A stretch of DNA of 23,083 bases from Cytidiella melzeri. Taxonomy: Eukaryota > Basidiomycota > Agaricomycetes > Polyporales > Irpicaceae. Under the pieces are notes generated by a model that did no database searches, was not told where the DNA came from, and worked only from the letters and a program-made list of their open reading frames with translations. The first letter of the stretch is position 1, and each line of letters opens with the position of its first letter. The stretch spans positions 1 to 23,083 of the forward strand of contig JABYQR010000525.1 in NCBI GenBank assembly GCA_022592445.1, read 5' to 3'. Shown piece after piece: positions 16,819 to 23,083 of this stretch. Made by a program: the position numbers and the translations under genes.

Positions 16819-17517
16819 TAAGGCTCTAAGCACCGTCAGAGGATACCCCATGCTGGGGAACTCCAACTGCGGTCTCGCCCCTGCGCAGAAGCGTCTCTTG
16901 TACATATCCTGTATCCGCCCCATTCTTACTTATGGATTTCGACTTTGGTTCAACCCTCGCAAACCACAAAAAACCCTCATTGCTGCCCTCTCACAAGCCC
17001 AATCAGCTGCCGCAAGATGGATTCTGGGCACATTTCAAGCATCCCCCATTGGCGGGATGGAAATCCTAGCTGGTCTTCTTCCCATACGTCTTCACCTCCT
17101 TAAACTCTTTGACATCTCCGTCCTCCGCACACAGTGCCTCCCGGCCAGTCACCTTGTCACGGTTGCTGCCACGCCCAAGGCAGCACGCAACTCCTCCCAC
17201 TCTATCGGATTCCCGGTCCATAACATTCTCCCCACTCGTCCCTACCTCTTCAACTCCACCACCAAGCAGCCACGCCTAACCTCGAACCCATAAGCCACTC
17301 ACACCCCAGACTAAAGCCTGGAAACAGACTATTAGACATATTTTTGTTGCGTATTTCCTTTAACCTCTCTCACCCTAAAAAGTCATCTAATGATTTTGAA
17401 CCTTGGTTAGAGCATTTACGTTCTTTTATTAGACAATTATCTACATCTCCTTTAACTACTTACACCTTCTCCGATGGGTCAGCTCAAGCAGGAACTCCAG
17501 ATGTTGCCGCCGCCGCC
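16819..17517 (+). mobile_element. LINE fragment 2: RT thumb/linker and start of RNase H
   Basis: Resumes the LINE after the duplicated TAAGG. The frame reads KALSTVRGYPMLGNSNCGLA, then QKRLLYISCIRPILTYGFRL and AAARWILGTFQASPIGGMEI, followed by LAGLLPIRLHLLKL, all typical of the region after the RT palm in Agaricomycete LINEs. A stop at about 17291-17293 and a frameshift break it; the next frame contains the RNase H start TYTFSDGSAQAGTP (catalytic Asp in SDGS). Cut at 17517 by solo LTR C. Confidence 0.9.
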
Positions 17518-18262
17518 TGACACGGAGACAGGGCTCGACGTGACAAACAGGGACACAAAGTGGAAAACAACGAGGAGGTGGTGGCAGGCGTAGAGCACAA
17601 TGCTTTCACCAGCTATCAGACTTTATGCAAGTTGCTAGCCCAGTAAGAACCAAGTTAGTATTGTTACTACCAGCTATGTAGTACAAGAGGGGGTTGCCTC
17701 CCTAGCCCAGTAAAGACCAAGAGGTCAAGATGGGGGGCTAGGAGCGTACATGTAGCAGTATATATAAACTTCAGGGACCTGCGCACAGACCATGTTAAGG
17801 GCAGGCTTTGCAAGAAGCCGTGTGAACAAAGAACAAAAGAACTACATAAAGGAGAACAATAGCTATTGTCTAGACCTTGCGAAGAACTCTACTCATGAGA
17901 GAATCTATCTAAAAGGAGACCAACTATTGTATTCCATTCCCACACCTGTGAGAACATCCTTCCATAAAGAGAACAATAGGGAAAGAACAATAAGGAGCCC
18001 ATGTGGACGGTATCTATGACGTCAAACCCTAGCTATGGGCTGAGCCATGTGGTTGTAGCCATGTGGTCTTACTTAAGCTAGGTCACATGTCAGTGTGACG
18101 TAGTAGCAAGTAATGTGACCGTGTGGAGCATCTAAGCCACGTGATACGGGCGCTTAATAGACGTGAAAAGGGAGTTTATGCAGAGAAGGTTGCAACTGAG
18201 CTGCAGCCCGGAGTTTTACAGATACAAACAAGAGGTAAATTGCGAAAATTAAGGGCTAGTCA
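17518..18262. repeat. Solo LTR C (745 bp) in LINE RNase H
   Basis: Interrupts the RNase H frame between the Ala run ending at 17517 and IHDTAYRLYVGRA starting just after 18262. Ends are TGACACGGAGAC...GGGCTAGTCA (TG...CA). TATA box TATATATAAA at 17759-17768, with AGAACAATAG at 17853-17862 and 17970-17979. It resembles LTRs A and B in plan and length but not base for base, so it is a related or separate family. The flanks (CCGCC left, GGCC right) are only an imperfect duplication, so the exact ends could be off by a few bases. Confidence 0.75.
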
Positions 18263-18856
18263 GGCCATCCATGACACCGCCTACCGCTTGTACGTTGGAC
18301 GCGCCCTCACTGCCTCAAAGGCATTCACTTACTCAAACGCTACGTCGTTTGACGTGGAGGTCCTCACACTCGCTGCCTGCATCACCAGAGGCATCAACAC
18401 CACTTCTAGCGACCTTCACATCTTCTGTGACAGCGAGTCCACTGTGTCCACTCTTCTCAGAGTGGATCCGCACTCCACCCAGGCCATATCTATCAGTACC
18501 ACCACTCGTCTACGCCCTGGTTCTCTGTAAACCCTGCGGCCCACCTCCATCTTTACTGGTGCCCTGGTCATGTCGGCATCGAGCAAAATGAACAGGTCGA
18601 CCAGCTCGCCCGAGAGGCACTGGAAAACCGCGACCCAATACCATTCTTCTCGGTCGCATGGACGAGGAAGACGGCCAAAATGTGTGCGATCGCCACATGG
18701 ACGAACATGTGCAAACACCCCGCTTACCGGGGCCACAACTTTCTACACGGCCAACGACCAATTTGTCACAAACATGCATACTTTTTCCTTTTCTTTTCTC
18801 TTATTTTTTCCTTATCTTATCTTATCGATAGCCATTTCCCTTATCTTATCTTATCA
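18263..18856 (+). mobile_element. LINE fragment 3: RNase H and 3' tail
   Basis: RNase H continues with FDVEVLTLAACITRG (catalytic Glu), HIFCDSESTVSTLL (catalytic Asp), a frameshift near 18490-18510, then HLHLYWCPGHVGIEQNEQVD with the last Asp, and QLAREALENRDP. This is the full DEDD set of LINE-type RNase H seen across the pieces. Downstream is a T-rich 3' part ending in two (CTTAT)n runs (18811-18826 and 18840-18855), which look like the simple-repeat tail of a LINE. The 3' end is set there; the gypsy LTR begins shortly after. Confidence 0.85.
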
Positions 18857-18875
18857 ACAACACATGGCGCCTGCA

Positions 18876-19290
18876 TGTGATCAAGTACATGTGACAGACC
18901 AGTCACATGATCATAGAAGGTGCTGGAACATGGTGGAACATTGTAGAACATCGCACCATAGCACACCATACGTTCCCACGGCAGTGTTAGGAGTACAGAC
19001 CCGGTATCAGGGGTCCTTGTCTGAGATGTATATAAACCCACCCTGTAGCTCCCTAAAGACCTCAGATTCTACCTCCTGGTCTTTAGGTGACGTCCACCTT
19101 GTACCTAGTCATTCACAGTACTAATATAACCTGGTCTTTAGCTCATTGTCAGCTGTTTCCTTGTTGTCGTCTCTATCCCTTTCCTCATCATCATTACCCC
19201 TGTCGTCATTGTCCACGCGAGTTTGCTCGTCGTTCCTCCCCCCCTATCGTCACTTCCTCGCTCTTCATAGAGTTTGGTTGTGTTCCTGAC
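18876..19290 (+). repeat. Probable 5' LTR of the gypsy element (ends approximate)
   Basis: Directly follows the LINE tail and precedes gag. It has a TG start candidate at 18876 (another at 18890), GGAACATGGTGGAACATTG repeats at about 18923-18941, a TATA box TATATAAA at 19029-19036, and a C/T-rich leader. The end could be ...CCTGACA at about 19291. No second LTR is in the window, so neither end nor primer-binding site can be fixed. Confidence 0.6.
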
Positions 19291-19295
19291 ATTAG

Positions 19296-20204
19296 GTAGA
19301 ATCTCCGTACGCTCGCCTGGACGTCGCGCAACCGCACATTTCTTTCCCCAAAGTTTTTAAAAGCCTAGTCCCCCCGGTTTACCAGTACGTTGTATTGGCC
19401 CGGACCCTTGATCTTTCTTCTCACATTGTGGTTGTAGTGCCGAAAGACGTACGCATCCGTCGTAACGTACCCGAGTCTTTCTTCGAGGCTCAACAAGAAC
19501 TGCGCAAACAAGGTTGTCCCCATCTCTACACAGAGAAGGACCTTGAAGCCATCGTCTCGTACGTCTCACGTTGTCCTCACTACCACCCTCTCAGTACTAG
19601 ACTCCCACACTTTGACCACGAAAAGTTTGCTCGTGACAACAAGTCTATCAAGGAACGTACACGCACCAAACATATGCAAACCCTTGCCGACCGTATTGAG
19701 AAACCCTCTCTCAGGGATTGCATCTCCCGGGCACCGGCACCACCTCGGCCGGACATGCAGAAACTGGTGACACTCAACTTCCATAAGTTCTCCATCAAGG
19801 ACCAAGTCGGCATCCTCAAGCCAAAGATCGAGGCCACTACCAGACGCCTCAAGATTCTGATCGAACTCACTTGCAACCGGAACGATTCGCAGACCCTCAA
19901 CTTCACGCAATTACGCAAGAGGTTGACAAAAGTTACGAGTAGAGTTGCATTTGTAGCAGACGGAGGATATTTCGAAAAACTTCCCCTGTAATAGATAGTC
20001 ATCATTGAGTGCGACAATTTATTCCACGTCTTCAATCCCGACGATCTTCAGGATTGTCACGATAATGAAGAGGACCACGCGTATATTGAAGTCTGCGAAC
20101 AACAGCCGTGTCCAAATCGAAATCAAAAGTTTGTAGTATCCCGTCATTTCAGAGAAGGACAACGATACTCTGGATATGTAGCCTGTGATAACAGTCAAAT
20201 ACCG
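19296..20204 (+). pseudogene. Gypsy upstream open region, probable Gag N-terminal extension
   Basis: Open from 19296 (after a TAG at 19293-19295) to TAA TAG at about 19989-19994; the same frame then continues open into the gag core at 20205. There is no ATG until about 19674, so the start is unclear. Readable parts are VPESFFEAQQELRKQGCPHL, KDLEAIVSYVSRCPHYHPLS and a basic, coiled-coil-like end (RRLKILIELTCNRN). I do not recognise a family. Its composition is protein-like and the frame matches gag, so I infer a long Gag N-terminus with a broken centre. A separate captured ORF is the alternative. Confidence 0.5.
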
Positions 20205-21436
20205 TTGATTGTTGAGGTTCCTGGAGAAGTTGAAGTTCCAGAACTTGATACCAGTTTAGTCACAGCAGTTTTACCGGAAACCACTATTGCTGCCCCTGTT
20301 CCCATCAACCCCAAAACCATACCGGAAATCTCACCGGTAACTCCTGAAGCACCCACAGTCGTTCCCACCAATCCCGCACCTGTCACAATGACAACCCCAG
20401 CAGTAGACCCCGCCCTGGTTGCAGCCATTGTAGCTGCAGTCGCGCAGGCAATGCCCAGACCGCAGGTTACGGTCAACAACAATGACTCCAAGCCCGACAG
20501 ATACAAGGGCGAACATGGTCGTGACCTGGAACGGTTTCTGTCCCAGTGTGAGGCTTACTTGGTGACTGCCAGTATCACTGACGAGAAAACCAAGGTCCTG
20601 ACGGCCATCTACCCTCTGTCGGAGAAAGCTGCCCAATGGGCAATACCAGTCACAGATCACATGGTGACTTACCGGCCAATCTTGACATGTGGGCCAAGTA
20701 CAAAACCAAACTCAAAAAGTATTTTGGCAATGCAACGCCCGAAGATACGGCCATTTGTGAACTGGAGAAGCTCTGTGGAGCTGAGAAGAAGGAAAAGAAT
20801 GCGCGGGATGTTGGCACATACGTCACTGACTTCCAGTCATACGTGGGTCGCATCAACGGGTTGAGCAACAAAGACAAGGAGATACGGTTCATAAAGGGGC
20901 TTCCTGAATACATCTACGGACGGCTCGCAACGGCTGAAGCTCCCCCAGCCAATTACCAAGGTTGGATTGACAGGTCTTTGAAAATGGCAGCTGTGTATGC
21001 CCACATCAGAGAAACAACGGAGAAGAAAATTCCATCTGTTCCCTCGTCGACCACGTCGAGACTTACCCAGTCCCAACCCAGGTTTACCCTGGTTCCCCGA
21101 GCCTCAAATGGCCCAGTTCCCATGGAAGTTGATGCCTCCAAAATGCAGCAGGGGCGGCGGTGTTATAACTGCCAGGAACTTACCATGGATCCCAGTCATA
21201 TTGCACGCACGTGTACCAAGCCTGCAGTCCCTCGTCCACCTCCTTGTGGACCACGTGTAGCAGCTACCAATGCAGAGGCCTCGACCTCTAAAGGCGAAGG
21301 GAAGAATCCGGAAGCAACAGAAGAGCCAGCTCCGTCAGGGGTATCAGAAGTAACCCTTAATGCAATACTTGGAGAGCTGGAAAAGTTGAAGGCGGAGAAT
21401 GCCAACCTCAAGAAGAGACTTGAGGAGGGTTTTTGA
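20205..21436 (+). pseudogene. gag: Gypsy gag core (frameshifted) with atypical zinc knuckle
   Basis: Starts in the frame of 19296-20204 with a Pro/Val-rich linker, then DPALVAAIVAAVAQAM and DRYKGEHGRDLERFLSQCEA, the retrotransposon Gag capsid start common in basidiomycete gypsy elements. A one-base shift near 20640-20675 moves it to the next frame: LDMWAKYKTKLKKYFG, ELEKLCGAEKKEKNARDVGT, IRFIKGLPEYIYGRL. The nucleocapsid knuckle is CYNC...HIARTC (21161-21214) with eight residues between the second Cys and His instead of four. The C-terminus is a leucine heptad stretch (LGELEKLKAENANLKKRLEE), a likely coiled coil. Ends at 21436, 21 bases before the next frame. Confidence 0.88.
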
Positions 21437-21456
21437 TTCGGGCCGTGATTTGAGCT

Positions 21457-23083
21457 GTGCAAGCACGCGCCCCGCGTATACCATGTAACAATAGATTTTC
21501 CGTACTCGTGTCTGATGTATTAGAGACTGGTTCTGAATCGGAACATTTTCACGTACCCATCACAGTTTCAGTAGTGCGGAGATCTAAAGAAGTCGCAGCA
21601 ATGATTGATAGTGGAGCCTCGACACTATTCATTCATAAACGGTTTGTTCGAGAGCATTGTATCAGGACCCGGAAGTTGAAACAACCAATTCCGGTGTACA
21701 ACATAGATGGAACCCCAAATCGAGACGGGGCTATTGATGAAGTCGCAATTCTCAATATGAGAATAGGGGACCACGAGGAAAGGACTATCTTCACGGTTAC
21801 CGACATCGGACCGGAAGATGTAATCATAGGAATTGATTGGTTGAGGTACCACAACCCCACCATTAATTGGTACGAAGGCATCATCAGGATGGATGGATGT
21901 CCTGATGCGTGTAAACCTAGAGAACGGGTTGAGGAAGCGAAGGAGGTTGCAGCTAAGAGAACAGCTGAGCCTAAACAGAAGAAGAGAACCCCGGGATTAC
22001 GGAAAGTTGTGGAACAACTTCCGTACTTGCCGGTGGATACGGAGGAGGCCGAAGGAGACCTTGAGGAGACCACAGAAGGTTCAGGAAGTTTGGAAATAGC
22101 CGAATTGCCGAAGTTACAGGCGCAGGCCACTACTCAGCTCGGTGGAAAAGGAACTCCCCGACGCATTTTACGCACACGTCCAACACCTATAGTACAGGAA
22201 GGCGAACGCTTGTTCACTCTAGCAGGATACACCTACTCTAGTGAATTAGCTGAGGTCGAGAACCGGGTTAAACCGGTCAAAACATTTGAGGAGATGGTAC
22301 CTGAACAATATCGTCAACATGCTCATATCTTCTCCGAGACGGAATCTCAACGGCTTCCAGAACACAAGTCATACGACCATGCAATTGAGTTCATTCCGGA
22401 AGCAAAAGGATTCCACGCAAAGGTTTACCCGCTGTCGCACGCCAAGCAAGAGGAACTTGACAAGTTTATCCAGGAGAACCTAGAGAAAGGGTACATTTGA
22501 CCGTCAAAGTCTCCAATGGCATCACCTTTCTTCTTTGTCAAGAAAAAGGACGGAAAGTTGCGTCCGGTTCAAGACTATCGAGAGTTGAACAAAGTCACCA
22601 TTAAAAACCGATATCCACTACCGTTAATCTCTGAACTCATGGATAGGCTAAGAGGCGCTAAGTTCTTCACTAAGCTGGATGTCAGGTGGGGATACAATAA
22701 TGTCCGCATCAAAGAAGGCGACGAACACAAAGCCGCATTTGTCACCAACCGAGGACTGTTTGAACCCACAGTTATGTTCTTTGGCCTTACCGTTTCCCCG
22801 GCCACGTTTCAAAACATGATGAATGACATCTTTGCTGACCTCATTGCTGAAGGCAAGGTCACCGTCTACCTGGATGATATCCTCATCTACTCCAAGGAGA
22901 TATCCGAACACCGCAAGGTGGTACACGAAGTTCTGAGACGACTCAGGCAACATGACCTGTTCTTGAAACCTGAGAAATGCGAGTTTGAAAGGTCAGAGAC
23001 GGAATACCTTGGCGTCATCATTGGTCATAACCAGTTACGCATGTACCATGTCAAAGTAAAGCAGTGGCTGAGTGGCCCTGTAC
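21457..23083 (+). pseudogene. pol: Gypsy pol: protease and reverse transcriptase, interrupted by TGA, cut by window end
   Basis: No ATG at the opening (GTG at 21457); expression in the original element was probably by frameshift or readthrough after gag. Protease: AAMIDSGASTLFIHKRF (catalytic DSG, Asp at 21607-21609) and VIIGIDWLRYHNPTINW, the flap-side GxDWL block. A charged linker follows, then RT: the frame reads QEELDKFIQENLEKGYI and stops at TGA 22498-22500 where the family has Arg (CGA>TGA would be one C-to-T change at CpG). It goes on in frame: [73 protein letters not shown], then catalytic YLDD (22867-22878) and [20 protein letters not shown]. RNase H and integrase are outside the window. 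Confidence 0.93.

Larger units (their letters stand above)
18876..23083 (+). mobile_element. Ty3/gypsy LTR retrotransposon, right end outside window
   Basis: Order LTR, gag, protease, reverse transcriptase with YLDD, which fits Ty3/gypsy; integrase and the 3' LTR would lie beyond 23083. Coding parts are broken by tandem stops TAA TAG (about 19989-19994), a frameshift near 20665 and a TGA at 22498-22500, so this copy is not autonomous. Confidence 0.9.

Overview
The window looks like a transposon graveyard from a mushroom-type basidiomycete (Agaricomycetes), judged from sequence alone. The grounds are the short 45-67 bp introns, a G-protein alpha fragment of the expanded basidiomycete type, and the mix of LTR, LINE and hAT elements. 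I see no complete, clearly host gene. Nearly every kilobase is a mobile element or a broken gene piece, and the elements are nested inside one another.

Layout. 1-3426: overlapping LTR-like repeats, including a complete solo LTR (491-1271) and a cysteine-rich ORF of unknown function (2201-2728). 3427-4190: the 3' half of a G-protein alpha subunit gene, still with clean introns and no stop, but lacking its GTP-binding N-terminus and its normal C-terminus. 4191-5539: no convincing gene. 5540-18856: a 5'-truncated LINE (reverse transcriptase plus RNase H, + strand), split by a Ty1/copia element on the - strand (5876-16818; 170-bp LTRs, 5-bp target duplication TAAGG) and by a further solo LTR (17518-18262). 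The copia element was itself invaded twice: by a solo LTR (6150-6889, duplication ATATG) and by a 5,043-bp hAT DNA transposon (9453-14495, 20-bp perfect terminal inverted repeats, 8-bp duplication TTATGAAG). 18876-23083: a Ty3/gypsy element on the + strand with LTR, gag, protease and reverse transcriptase, cut by the window edge.

The most notable object is the hAT element. Its transposase can be read as ten exons totalling exactly 800 codons including the stop, with no disruption, so it may be recent and autonomous. The 1.9 kb on the other side of the transposase carries a captured fragment of the host gene for CPSF2/Cft2 (the 100-kDa subunit of the mRNA cleavage and polyadenylation factor), with an intron acceptor still in place, next to a proline/threonine-rich stretch of unknown origin and an 87-bp direct repeat. 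This is the structure of a gene-capturing ('Pack'-type) hAT.

The order of events can be read from the nesting: LINE first, then copia (about 10% LTR divergence by eye, with frameshifts, a stop in integrase and a changed YVDD motif), then the solo LTR and the hAT. The copia primer-binding site matches the anticodon arm of initiator tRNA-Met, which suggests half-tRNA priming as in Drosophila copia and yeast Ty5.
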